In this document: positions 1-8,029 of the stretch, one piece after another
How the letters are laid out: every line of letters starts with the position of its first letter
Position numbering within the stretch: the stretch's first letter is position 1
Assembly (NCBI RefSeq): GCF_032397745.1
Contig: NZ_CP135921.1
Location: forward strand, 5,320,501 to 5,384,500
Reading direction: 5' to 3'
Source: Bradyrhizobium prioriisuperbiae
GTDB taxonomy: Bacteria; Pseudomonadota; Alphaproteobacteria; Rhizobiales; Xanthobacteraceae
DNA length: 64,000 nt
Made by a program: the position numbers and the translations under genes
The notes under the pieces: generated by a model
Databases searched by the model: none
Seen by the model: only the letters and a program-made list of their open reading frames with translations
Told to the model about the DNA's origin: nothing

Positions 1-153
1 GGCTGGAGCGATGCCCTGCGCGAGGCGATCGCTGGTTGCGATCATGACGATCCAGCGCTGCGCGTTGCCAGGGTCGCGCAGGCGCGGCAATTCGACTGGG
101 ACCGCAGCGCCGGCCTTGTTCTCGCCGCGTATCGTCAATTGATTCCCGGCTGA
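1..153 (+). CDS. Glycosyltransferase, C-terminal end (partial)
   Basis: The window opens inside a reading frame that ends at a TGA at 151-153; 50 residues are visible. The end reads ...ARQFDWDRSAGLVLAAYRQL, which resembles the last helix of GT4 (group 1) glycosyltransferases, where a phrase like FSWERTA..YL is usual. The start and the catalytic half lie outside the window, so donor and acceptor cannot be judged. It precedes the LptF-type permease by 48 bases in the same direction, so the two may be co-transcribed. The family call is from the tail only and is tentative. Confidence 0.5.
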   Translation, partial: GWSDALREAIAGCDHDDPALRVARVAQARQFDWDRSAGLVLAAYRQLIPG

Positions 154-201
154 GGCATCAATACAGTAGCCATCTCGGTCGTTGGCCGGAAAGGACGTCT
201 T

Positions 202-1371
202 TTGCGGATCAGCTCGATCGACGGCTATGTCGTCAAGATGACCTTGATGTCGTTCCTGATCGTCCTGATCTCGCTCACCGGCGTGATCTGGATCACGCAG
301 GCACTGCGTAATATCGACCTGATGACCGGCCAGGGGCAGACCATCCTGGTGTTCTTAGGGATCTCGGGCCTGATCATTCCGCTGCTCGTCTCCATCATCG
401 CCCCGATCGCGCTGCTGGTGGCGGTCATGTATGCGCTGAACCGGCTGGCGACCGATTCCGAGATCATCGTGATCAGTGCGGCGGGGATGCCCCCGGTGCG
501 GTTCCTGCGGCCGTTTCTGCAGGCGACCGTGATCGTCTGCGTCCTGGTGGCGACCATTACGCTCTACGTTGCGCCCGAATGTTTGCGCATGCTGCGGCGA
601 TGGAACGCCCAGCTCGGCGCCGACGTGCTCGCGAACGTGATCCAGCCCGGGCAATTCATCAAGCTGGGGCAGCTGACCCTGCGCATCCAGGAGCGGCGGC
701 CGGGCGGCGTGCTGGTCGGATTGTTCATCGACGACAAGCGCGACCCCGCGCAGCGGGTCAACATCGTCGCGGACACCGGCACGGTGATCAAGAATGAGCG
801 TGGCTCCTTCATCATTCTGCAGGATGGCAATCTGCAGCGGTTCGAGGCCGGCAAGCGCGATCCCGCGCTGGTCGCCTTCAAAAGCTATGCATTCGACATG
901 TCGCAGTTTGCGGGCGCGGCACAGAACGTCACCTACAACGTCACCGAGCGGCTGACGCCCGATCTGTTTTCGCCGCCGCCGGACGATCCGCTCTACGTCA
1001 AATCCCCCGGCGAATTCCGTGCGGAGTTTCACAATCGCATTTTCGCGCCGCTCTATCCGGTGATCTTCGCGCTGATGGCGTTTGCGTTTCTGGGCATGCC
1101 GCGCACGACGCGGCAAAGCCGGAATTTTGCGATATCGAGTCTCTTGGTGGGAATTCTGGTGGTGCGGGTCGCGGGCTTTGCCTGCTCGACGATCGCGGTG
1201 AAGACGCCCGCTGCCATCCTGGTCCAGTACGGGATGCTGATGGTCGTTGGCAGCCTTTGCGTCTGGAGCATTCTGCGCAGTGTCATGATCGAGGCGCCTG
1301 CGGGCCTGATCGAGGCGATTAACAATCTCAGCCGGCGGCTGGTGCCGGCACGGATGCGCGGGTCTGCTTGA
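202..1371 (+). CDS. lptF: LptF/LptG-family permease (LptF type)
   Basis: A 389-residue inner-membrane protein with the LptF/LptG layout: an N-terminal membrane block (about residues 10-120), a periplasmic beta-rich domain (about 130-270, with VIKNERGSFIILQDGNLQR) and a C-terminal block of three membrane segments (about 285-375). In the known system LptF and LptG pair with the LptB ATPase to extract lipopolysaccharide from the inner membrane and hand it to LptC/LptA. The start is a TTG with a good ribosome site (AAGGACG) six bases upstream; the next in-frame ATG would cut into the first membrane segment. No lptG follows; the next gene is convergent. A paralogue with another role (for example, export of another lipid) cannot be excluded. 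Confidence 0.85.
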   Translation: MRISSIDGYVVKMTLMSFLIVLISLTGVIWITQALRNIDLMTGQGQTILVFLGISGLIIPLLVSIIAPIALLVAVMYALNRLATDSEIIVISAAGMPPVRFLRPFLQATVIVCVLVATITLYVAPECLRMLRRWNAQLGADVLANVIQPGQFIKLGQLTLRIQERRPGGVLVGLFIDDKRDPAQRVNIVADTGTVIKNERGSFIILQDGNLQRFEAGKRDPALVAFKSYAFDMSQFAGAAQNVTYNVTERLTPDLFSPPPDDPLYVKSPGEFRAEFHNRIFAPLYPVIFALMAFAFLGMPRTTRQSRNFAISSLLVGILVVRVAGFACSTIAVKTPAAILVQYGMLMVVGSLCVWSILRSVMIEAPAGLIEAINNLSRRLVPARMRGSA

Positions 1372-1444
1372 AAACAATTCAGAGATTCCGCGATGTCTTC
1401 AGGTGGATACGATGGCGTGCGGGCGTGGCGCAAGCAGTTGCTTG

Positions 1445-3004
1445 TCACCAGCGGCATTCCGGCAAGATCCCGACCTCGCCGCGGTTTTGGCTGAGCTTGT
1501 AGGCAAAGAAGCCGCGGCGGCCGGTCGTGCCCACCGGCGTCGTGAACTGTCCAAGGTATTCGACGCTCCCATAGAACGGCTGCACGCGATCCCGGTCCGG
1601 ACAGGATGTCACGAACAGGATTGGCTCCGTCGCTTGTGGCGTCAGCGGGTGGACGACGTCGAATTGCGGGCTGTCGCTCGTTCCCCATGACAGGATGTTT
1701 TGCGGCCTGCCGCGCCAGTAGTAGCGCAGCGCTGCGATATCGCCGCGATAATCGTTGGCGATAGTCGGCGTACCGGTTTCTTCGGCGAGTTGCCCGACGC
1801 GCTCCGCGTACGCGCGCCATCCCAGGGTGCGATTGTAGGGATTGGGGGTCTTCAGGAAGGGAAGCGCAATGCGTGTCGCCATGCTGTCCATCGCGAGCAG
1901 GGCGGTCTGCAGCACGATGCCAAGAGCGAGGCTTCCATAGAGCAATCCGCGACGGCCGATGCGCAGCAGCAGCGCCGCTGTCAGGATCAGCCCTGAGGTC
2001 GCCGAGACCGACGCCCAATTCGGATAGGCGTGGACGCCGATGGCGATGAGGGTGATGAGCACGACCGGCACGATGAAGAACGCGATCATCAGTCGATCCT
2101 GGGTAATCAGCTCGCGCGAGCGCCATTTCACGGTCGCGAAGATCATCACGCCGAAGACGATGGGGCCGAATACGCCGAACTGCGCGCCGAAAAATTCGAG
2201 CATGCGCCCGATGCTTGGGCGAAATTCCTCGCCGAGCACCAAGTCTCCGGTGTGTCGGAACGTCATGAACGAATTGCCAATGTTCCAGATGATGTTGGGC
2301 AACACCACGATCGTGCCGACCAGCAGGCCGGCCCAGACATGGGGCTCCCTGAAGATCTCCCGGGCGCGGCGGTTGGCGAGGGCGGCGAGCAGCATGCCGG
2401 GTATGAAATAGATCATGGCGTATTTCGACAGCAGGCCGAGTCCGATCGACAGGCCGAGCACCACCGCCCAGCGCTTGCGTGGCGCGACCAGGAGGTAGGC
2501 ATAGGCGAGTAGCGCCATTGTCCAGAAGAACAGCAGCGGCACGTCTGTTGAAATAATACGCGACGAAAATGTGATGCCGGTGGTCAGCGCCGTGAGCAGG
2601 CTGGCCCAGAACCCGGTGCGCTCGTCATAGAGCACGCGCGCGGTGAAATAGACGGCGAGGCTGGTCGCACAATGGAACAGCGGCGCCGGCGCGCGGATGC
2701 ACCATTCCGCGTCGCCGCAGACCTGCCGGGTTGCCGCCAGCAGCCAGGCCAGCAATGGCGGCTTGGAATAATAGCCGAACGCCAGGTCTTGGCCCCACAT
2801 CCAGTACTGCGCTTCGTCGTAGAACAGGTCGACGACGGAGAACCTCAGCCCGACGAGGCGTGTGATCGTGAGGCCGACGAGAAGGACCGCCAGCAGCGCC
2901 AACGACGAGAAGGGGGCCGGACCAGCCTCGCGCCGCGATGCAATCGAGGCGTTCGGCTGTCTGTCGTGCAATTGGTCGTCGGCTGATGGTGCGGTCGATG
3001 CCAT
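1445..3004 (-). CDS. GT39-type membrane glycosyltransferase (ArnT/PMT-like)
   Basis: 519 residues with a hydrophilic N-terminus of about 30 residues, then many membrane segments. After the first one comes LFYDEAQYWMWGQDLAFGYY followed by SKPPLLAW, the DE-containing first external loop of GT-C fold enzymes that take sugars from polyprenyl-phosphate carriers. The soluble end (about 400-519) has GDIAALRYYWRGRPQNI, typical of the ArnT-like periplasmic region. The role is probably transfer of a sugar to lipid A, core or a protein on the periplasmic side; the substrate is unknown. It is convergent with lptF (73 bases apart) and lies 17 bases downstream of a second GT39 gene in the same direction, with which it probably forms an operon. 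Confidence 0.82.
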   Translation of the reverse strand: MASTAPSADDQLHDRQPNASIASRREAGPAPFSSLALLAVLLVGLTITRLVGLRFSVVDLFYDEAQYWMWGQDLAFGYYSKPPLLAWLLAATRQVCGDAEWCIRAPAPLFHCATSLAVYFTARVLYDERTGFWASLLTALTTGITFSSRIISTDVPLLFFWTMALLAYAYLLVAPRKRWAVVLGLSIGLGLLSKYAMIYFIPGMLLAALANRRAREIFREPHVWAGLLVGTIVVLPNIIWNIGNSFMTFRHTGDLVLGEEFRPSIGRMLEFFGAQFGVFGPIVFGVMIFATVKWRSRELITQDRLMIAFFIVPVVLITLIAIGVHAYPNWASVSATSGLILTAALLLRIGRRGLLYGSLALGIVLQTALLAMDSMATRIALPFLKTPNPYNRTLGWRAYAERVGQLAEETGTPTIANDYRGDIAALRYYWRGRPQNILSWGTSDSPQFDVVHPLTPQATEPILFVTSCPDRDRVQPFYGSVEYLGQFTTPVGTTGRRGFFAYKLSQNRGEVGILPECRW

Positions 3005-3021
3005 ATGGTCTTTTTCGACAG

Positions 3022-4524
3022 TCAGGATGACGGCTTGCAGCCCTGCGGCGGAACGAAGCGGTAGAGGTAGGTGTAGCTCTTGGCTTTGTAGGTGCGCCGC
3101 AGCGGCAGTGTGAGGCTTTTCTGGTCGGACATCCCTGCCGCGTCAGGCAGGACCCGTGCCATGCGCTCGACGATCTCCGGAACCGTGTCGATCACGATGG
3201 CGCCGCGAGCCCGCAACGCGGATGCGTCGAACCATGGCGCGCCGGCGATATCCCGGTAGTTCAGCGCCGTCACGTTTGGCCCGGTTTCGATGCCGACCCC
3301 ATAGGCCGCCTGCCGGCCCCCCAGCACGTAGGCCGGCCCGCAGGCGTAGGTCCTGGTCCAGTCGGCGAGGATCGCATGGGCGGCGGCGGGCGTCGGCTCC
3401 TGCAGGCCACTGTGGCTTGCGAACACCGTGTACAGCACCATGATGACAAGCCCGGCCGTGAGATATGTCGCGTCGATCGTCGTGGTCACCTGCCGTTCGA
3501 ACCATGCGCGGCAGCCCTCCTTCCATGCGATCAGGGGGGCGAGCGCGGGCACCGCCATCATGGCGTAGGGTGCATCGAATCGCCAGACATAGTTGAGCCC
3601 GGCGATCAGCACCAGCAACAGCAGCATGATCTGCATGGTTGCGTTCATCACCAGCAGAAAGCGATATTCGTCGGACCAGGCGGTAAGCTCGCCGCGCCGC
3701 AGGGCGAGAACGCCCTTCCAGAGTCCGGCGAGGACGATCGCGACACCCGGCGCAAAACAGATGAGATAGCCGAGTGCGTATTCGTACAGCCTGTTGATCT
3801 TGTCGCCAGAGGTGCTTGCGAGATCGAAGTGTTCGACGCCCCATGCGACAGCGCCGCGATTGCGGATTGCAGCGAAGGCATGAGGGGCGACCAGCATCAG
3901 GCCGACGATGCCGGCCAGATAGAAGCCCGGCCGCTTCAAGACGGTCCGGAATGCGGGAACGGCGAGCATGGCCACGCCCAAGCCGACGAACAGCACGGCA
4001 GCATTGTATTTGGTGAGCACGCCGACGGCAGACCAGATGCCGAACGCAATCCAGTGACCGAGGCGATCGGTACGGCCGGCACAAAGGCAATGGAATACGA
4101 TCGCTGGCCATGACGTCAGCTGCAGGATATCGGCGTTGAGCGCGAACGAGAGCGGTGCGAATACAGTGTACAGTGAGGTGCCGAACAGCACCGTGAACAG
4201 CGCAGCGTTGCCCGGTGCCGTCACCATCAGCAGTATTGCATAGAGGTAGGCCAGCCCCACCGTCAGCAGGAGCTGACCCGCCAGGATCATCGCGGCGGCC
4301 GATGGGCCGGCCAGCCAGTCCACCGCGCCGCCGATCCAGCTCATCATCGGTGGGTGCGCCGGTGTGACCGGCGGAAAATGCCGCCCCCAGGCGATCAACT
4401 CGCGGACGTCGTACAGCGGTGTGGGGAAGACGGTGATAGCCAGCGCCACCGGGAGCACCAGCGCCAGGGCGAGGCTCGCAAGGGCCTTCGACGGGAATGC
4501 CGTTGCGGCAGGTTCAATCGACAT
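3022..4524 (-). CDS. GT39-type membrane glycosyltransferase, variant acidic motif
   Basis: 500 residues from the ATG at 4524. A longer frame reaches 4599, but its extra 25 residues (Arg/Cys-rich) do not look native and the hydrophobic N-terminus ALASLALALVLPVALA follows directly after MSIEPAATAFPSK. About ten membrane segments and a soluble C-terminal region. In the first external loop the usual adjacent DE is replaced by YDVRELIAWG, followed by PAHPPMMSW, so the second acidic residue is spaced differently from the neighbour at 1445-3004. The same altered layout (D-V-x-E) occurs in the divergent gene at 4978-6528, so these two look like paralogues. Donor and acceptor are unknown. Confidence 0.78.
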   Translation of the reverse strand: MSIEPAATAFPSKALASLALALVLPVALAITVFPTPLYDVRELIAWGRHFPPVTPAHPPMMSWIGGAVDWLAGPSAAAMILAGQLLLTVGLAYLYAILLMVTAPGNAALFTVLFGTSLYTVFAPLSFALNADILQLTSWPAIVFHCLCAGRTDRLGHWIAFGIWSAVGVLTKYNAAVLFVGLGVAMLAVPAFRTVLKRPGFYLAGIVGLMLVAPHAFAAIRNRGAVAWGVEHFDLASTSGDKINRLYEYALGYLICFAPGVAIVLAGLWKGVLALRRGELTAWSDEYRFLLVMNATMQIMLLLLVLIAGLNYVWRFDAPYAMMAVPALAPLIAWKEGCRAWFERQVTTTIDATYLTAGLVIMVLYTVFASHSGLQEPTPAAAHAILADWTRTYACGPAYVLGGRQAAYGVGIETGPNVTALNYRDIAGAPWFDASALRARGAIVIDTVPEIVERMARVLPDAAGMSDQKSLTLPLRRTYKAKSYTYLYRFVPPQGCKPSS

Positions 4525-4977
4525 CAAACAAGCTTTCGCAGCGCGCGGCTGCCATCCGCTACAAAAAAAGAGCAGGAGACGAGAAGGGCGATCCTGCAAT
4601 CAGGACATGCGCGAACAATCATGGTCGAGCATTCGACAGCACACGGAAAATCGCCGTCATCGGGATATGCTCCGGCTGAAAATAGCTTGTCCACAGGACA
4701 CAATAAAGGGCTCTGTCGTGCCCGTCCCGTGGGCTTGGCGGATGGTCGCGATTGACCGCACGGTGGCGTAGCGGCTAGTCTTTCCCCATTGTTGATTGAT
4801 TGGCATGGTTCGCAGCGGCGCGTGGTGGAGCGCAGTCTGGGTGCGATGACCGGGTTGTCCGGTCGCATTTCGGTGGGCTAGTCCGCGGCAGGCCGTGCGC
4901 GATCCCTTAGATTGGACGTTTCAAGCGATGATTGCCGCGAGGGAACGGGCCGGGCGTCGCGCCACTCGTGTTTGCCG
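4525..4977. other. Divergent intergenic region between two GT39 genes
   Basis: About 450 bases between the start of the leftward GT39 operon and the start of the rightward GT39 gene. It must hold both promoters. It contains an AT-richer segment around 4670-4710 (TTGTCCACAGGACACAATAA), which includes a short inverted repeat TGTCC-ACA-GGACA. No -35/-10 pair with good spacing stood out, no coding frame here looks real, and no terminator was seen. Confidence 0.4.
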
Positions 4978-6528
4978 ATGACGGCCTCATCCATGATGCG
5001 GCCTGTCGTTTCCGTCCCGGCCGGGTCCTGGCGGCGGCCTTTCGATGCGTGGCTTGACGGTATCGAGGACGGCTGGGCGATTCCCGCGCTCCTCTCGGTG
5101 TTCGTCGCCTTGTGGATGGCGATCCTCCAACTGGCCTATCTGAGCGGTGACCTGCATCCGGACGTGATCGAGGCCTGGACCCTTGGTCAATCGCCGGCCT
5201 GGGGCGGCATCAAGCATCCTCCCTTGATGGGCTGGATTGCCCGCGCCTGGACCACGGTCTTTCCGGTAGCGGATTGGTCGTTCCATCTGCTGGCGATGAC
5301 CAACGCGGCGATCGGGCTCTGGGCAATCGATCTGATCGTGCGCCGGTTCGTGCGTGGCGACACGCGCGGGCTGATCGTGCTGCTCTTGTTGCTGTTGCCA
5401 GTCTATCAGTTCCAGGCCCAGCGCTTCAATGCCAACGCCATGCTGCTGGCGCTCTGGCCGTTGACGATCTATTGCTTTCTCCGCTCGTTCGAGATGCGGC
5501 AGTTCCGCTGGGCGCTGGCAGCCGGTATTGCCGGCGCGCTTGCCATGCTGGGAAAATATTATTCGGTATTCCTGATTTTAGGATTTGTAATCGGGGCCGT
5601 CTGCCATCCGCAGCGGCGGGCCTATTTTGCGTCCATGGCGCCGTGGATTTCAGCGATTGCCGGCGTCGCGCTGCTCGCCCCGCATGCGCATTGGCATGCC
5701 ATATCGGGAATCAGTCCATTCGACTATGCGCTCGCGGCGCACGGTGGCCAGGCGATGTGGGCTTCCGTGAAATCCGCCGGAGGTTTTTGGCTGGGGGTTG
5801 CGGCAACGCTGGCGCTGCCGCTTCTGGTTTGGGCAGCACTTGCGAGGTCGAAGCGTGAAGCCTACATGGCGGACCTGCGGAAGCTGGATCCGGGATTGCT
5901 GTTGCTGCTGTCGATCGCGGTTGCAACCATTATCGTGCCTCCCTTGGTCACGATCATGCTGAAAAGCTCGATTACGTCGACATGGGCCGCGCAGGGGCTG
6001 TTTCTGTTTGTCGTGGTGGCCGTCTGTGCGGCGAAGTTTTCCGTCGACCGGATCGACATCGACAGGCTGGCGGCCGTCATTCTGCTCGCAACCTGCGTCG
6101 CGCTCGTTTGCGCGCCCATTCACGCGTTCTACCGCAACACTCATCCGTTCAAGGAGGGCCGCAATTATTACAAGCTGGCCTCGCATGAGTTGATGCGGCA
6201 ATGGCGCAAGGTTTCGACAACCCCGCTTGCAGCCGCCAGCGGCGACAAGCTCGCCATGGCGCTGAGCTTCTACAGTCCCGATCATCCCCTGTTCGTCGTC
6301 CCGTACGACGCCAAATACGAGTGGCAAGTTCCAGCGCAGGAGGTCCTTCGCAAGGGCTGGGCCACCATCTGTCTTCCGGACGAGGCGACCTGCCTGGTCT
6401 GGTCGAAGATGGTTGCGGGTCTTGCCGCCGGCGCGGTGCTCATGGACTTTGACGTCCAGCCGAGGCTGTGGGGCCGACCGGGGGTGTCCACGCGGATTTC
6501 GGCCGTGATGGTGCCGCCGCAGCGGTGA
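4978..6528 (+). CDS. GT39-type membrane glycosyltransferase, variant acidic motif
   Basis: 516 residues from the ATG at 4978; a TTG at 4912 and an ATG at 4993 are alternatives, and no strong ribosome site decides between them. The first membrane segment is followed by LHPDVIEAWTLGQ and KHPPLMGWIARAW, the GT-C external loop with D-V-I-E in place of adjacent DE. There are about ten to twelve membrane segments, then a periplasmic tail (about 400-516) with LAMALSFYSPDHPLFVV. Like its neighbour it is predicted to use a lipid-linked sugar on the outer face of the inner membrane. It lies upstream of the regulator of the polysaccharide locus but is separated from it by a promoter region. Confidence 0.78.
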   Translation: MTASSMMRPVVSVPAGSWRRPFDAWLDGIEDGWAIPALLSVFVALWMAILQLAYLSGDLHPDVIEAWTLGQSPAWGGIKHPPLMGWIARAWTTVFPVADWSFHLLAMTNAAIGLWAIDLIVRRFVRGDTRGLIVLLLLLLPVYQFQAQRFNANAMLLALWPLTIYCFLRSFEMRQFRWALAAGIAGALAMLGKYYSVFLILGFVIGAVCHPQRRAYFASMAPWISAIAGVALLAPHAHWHAISGISPFDYALAAHGGQAMWASVKSAGGFWLGVAATLALPLLVWAALARSKREAYMADLRKLDPGLLLLLSIAVATIIVPPLVTIMLKSSITSTWAAQGLFLFVVVAVCAAKFSVDRIDIDRLAAVILLATCVALVCAPIHAFYRNTHPFKEGRNYYKLASHELMRQWRKVSTTPLAAASGDKLAMALSFYSPDHPLFVVPYDAKYEWQVPAQEVLRKGWATICLPDEATCLVWSKMVAGLAAGAVLMDFDVQPRLWGRPGVSTRISAVMVPPQR

Positions 6529-6602
6529 GGGTACCCGGCACTTCCTAGCGTCACCGCGTGGGCTGGGCCTCAAAAATGGTGCCATGACAATATGTTACAA
6601 TT

Positions 6603-6644
6603 GTTCATGGCCTGAACGCCGCCCTTGACGTTCACGAGTTGAAC
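6603..6644. promoter_or_regulatory. Two palindromic operators GTTCA-N5-TGAAC
   Basis: GTTCATGGCCTGAAC (6603-6617) and GTTCACGAGTTGAAC (6630-6644) have identical half-sites and identical spacing, 27 bases centre to centre. The second copy fills the spacer between the predicted -35 and -10. A larger imperfect inverted repeat (GCCATGACAAT at 6581-6591 against ATTGTTCATGGC at 6600-6611) overlaps the first copy. This is the layout of an operator pair; the winged-helix protein encoded just downstream is the obvious candidate to bind it. Confidence 0.6.
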
Positions 6645-6653
6645 ACGCTATGA
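6625..6653 (+). promoter_or_regulatory. Predicted sigma-70-type promoter of the regulator gene
   Basis: TTGACG at 6625-6630 and CTATGA at 6648-6653 are separated by exactly 17 bases. The -10 lies 27 bases ahead of the ATG at 6681, and a ribosome site AAGGGA follows at 6669-6674. TTGACG is a common alphaproteobacterial -35; the -10 is only a fair match, so activity may depend on regulation. Confidence 0.6.
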
Positions 6654-6680
6654 CCGGCGCCGGACCTCAAGGGACTGACG

Positions 6681-7334
6681 ATGGAACGTCTGCTGGAAAC
6701 CGAGCATGAGAACGAGCATATCGTTCTCGGCCTGCTGAATTCCGTCGAACATGACGGCGAGCGGTCGCAGCGCCATATCGCGGCCGAGCTTGGCATCGCG
6801 CTCGGTCTTGTCAACGCTTACCTCAAGCGCTGCATCAAGAAGGGCCTGGTCAAGGTCCACGATGCCCCGGCGCGCCGGTATGCTTACTACCTGACCCCGC
6901 AAGGCTTTGCGGAAAAATCCCGGCTCACGGTGCAGTACCTGTCGGATTCGTTCTCGTTCTTCCGCCTCGCCAAGAGCGATTGCGCGCGGGTGTTCGACGC
7001 GGCCAAGACGCGGGGCTTCAGCCGCCTGGTGCTGGCCGGCCAATCCGATCTCACCGAAATCGCCATTCTCTGCGCGGTCGAGGCGGCGGTGACGATCGTG
7101 GCCGTGGTCGATCCGCGCGGCGAGGGGGCGCGATTCATGGGCGTCGACCTTCGCAACTCCTACGCCGAGGTGACGGCGCCGTTCGATGCCGTGGTGGTGA
7201 CCGACGTCAGCCGTGCGAGCCAGTCCTACGATTCAGCAGTTGCGGTCTGCGGGCCCGAGCGGGTGCTGGCACCGGAGCTGCTGCGGTTGCGCGTGCCGGC
7301 CAATGCGGGAACGGCGACGGGGAGCGCGGCATGA
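6681..7334 (+). CDS. Winged-helix regulator with C-terminal Rossmann-like domain
   Basis: 217 residues. Residues 5-75 form a winged helix-turn-helix: SQRHIAAELGIALGLVNAYL is the recognition unit and RRYAYYLTPQGFAEKS the wing, as in MarR-like regulators found in polysaccharide loci. Residues about 100-205 (RGFSRLVLAGQSDLTEIAIL, then VTIVAVVDPRG and FDAVVVTDVS) look like a small alpha/beta Rossmann domain similar to the N-terminal part of PglD-type proteins; binding of a nucleotide sugar or related ligand is inference. The stop overlaps the start of the NusG-like gene (ATGA), so the two are translationally coupled. A promoter with two palindromes precedes it, suggesting autoregulation. Confidence 0.8.
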   Translation: MERLLETEHENEHIVLGLLNSVEHDGERSQRHIAAELGIALGLVNAYLKRCIKKGLVKVHDAPARRYAYYLTPQGFAEKSRLTVQYLSDSFSFFRLAKSDCARVFDAAKTRGFSRLVLAGQSDLTEIAILCAVEAAVTIVAVVDPRGEGARFMGVDLRNSYAEVTAPFDAVVVTDVSRASQSYDSAVAVCGPERVLAPELLRLRVPANAGTATGSAA

Positions 7335-7840
7335 GCGAGAGCGCGCGCTGGTATGTGGTGCAGACGCAGGTCAATGGTGAGGCCAGGGCCGCGCAGAATC
7401 TGATCCGCCAGGGCTTCGAGATTTACCTGCCACGCTATCTGAAGCGCCGGCGGCATGCCCGCAAGGTGGATGTCACCGCCAAGCCGCTGTTTCCGCGCTA
7501 CCTGTTCGTGGCCATCGACGTGGCGACGCAGCGCTGGCGCGCCGTCCAGTCGACCTTCGGCGTCTCGCACCTCGTCAGCAGCGGCGACGATCCGGCGAGC
7601 GTGCCTGAAGGCGTGGTGCGCGCGCTGAAGTCGCGCGAGGACACCAGGGGCTTCATCCAGGTGGATACGAAGCCGGCTTTCGCGCCGGGCGACAAGGTGC
7701 GGGTGTTGGCCGGGGCGTTCATGGACAATGCCGGCCTGTTCAACGGCCTGGCCGACCACGACCGGGTTGCAATCTTGCTCGACATGCTCGGCCGCAAGGT
7801 CCGCGTGCTGCTCGACGCAGATATGGTCGCCGCCGCGTAA
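7331..7840 (+). CDS. NusG/RfaH-like transcription elongation factor
   Basis: 169 residues from the ATG at 7331. The N-terminal NGN domain has WYVVQTQVNGEARAAQNL and KPLFPRYLFVAID, and a KOW-type C-terminal domain starts at about 115 (FAPGDKVRVLAGAFMDNAGL). Length and sequence fit the specialised NusG paralogues (RfaH, UpxY, TaA, LoaP classes) that load onto RNA polymerase at a leader element and suppress termination in long polysaccharide operons. The housekeeping NusG would sit with secE/rplK, which are absent here. It is the second gene of a two-gene regulatory unit, followed by a hairpin and an ops-like sequence and then by some 17 kb of polysaccharide genes in the same direction. Confidence 0.88.
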   Translation: MSESARWYVVQTQVNGEARAAQNLIRQGFEIYLPRYLKRRRHARKVDVTAKPLFPRYLFVAIDVATQRWRAVQSTFGVSHLVSSGDDPASVPEGVVRALKSREDTRGFIQVDTKPAFAPGDKVRVLAGAFMDNAGLFNGLADHDRVAILLDMLGRKVRVLLDADMVAAA

Positions 7841-7851
7841 GCGGCTTCATC

Positions 7852-7874
7852 GCGCGCCACGATGTGTGGCGCGC
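7852..7874 (+). terminator. Hairpin downstream of the NusG-like gene
   Basis: GCGCGCCAC (7852-7860), loop GATGT, GTGGCGCGC (7866-7874): a perfect 9-bp GC-rich stem starting 11 bases after the stop codon. It is followed by TTCGTCTCC rather than a clean T tract, so it may be a weak terminator or pause, which would suit a site overcome by the antiterminator encoded just upstream. Confidence 0.5.
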
Positions 7875-7928
7875 TTCGTCTCCGCTCCGACCAGGGAGCA
7901 AGCCGTGTGACGAGCAAGTCACCCGGAC

Positions 7929-7940
7929 TGCGGTAGCATG
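7929..7940 (+). promoter_or_regulatory. ops/JUMPstart-like element
   Basis: TGCGGTAGCATG matches the E. coli ops core as it occurs in JUMPstart leaders (GGCGGTAGCGTG) at 10 of 12 positions, including the invariant CGGTAG. It lies 88 bases after the NusG-like gene and 89 bases before galE, the position expected for an element that recruits an RfaH-like factor to polymerase transcribing a polysaccharide operon. The match is seen in the sequence; function in this lineage is inference, since ops elements are best known from gammaproteobacteria. Confidence 0.5.
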
Positions 7941-8029
7941 GAAAAAGTTCGAAGCGTCATGAACTCTGTTGCTCGGTGCGCCTCCGGCAAAGGACGTCGC
8001 CTTGTCGCGTTGATAGCAGGAAATCCGAA

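Noticed and set aside
355..1377. Long antisense open frame opposite lptF (340 codons)
   Set aside because: Arg/His/Asp-rich translation with no domain, fully overlapping a clear gene; typical shadow frame of GC-rich DNA. The same applies to many other long antisense frames, for example 28884-30767 and 34821-36695.
7947..7964. GTTC-N10-GAAC palindrome ahead of galE as a third operator
   Set aside because: Same half-sites as the operator pair, but spacing is 10 instead of 7 bases, so the same protein is unlikely to bind in the same way.
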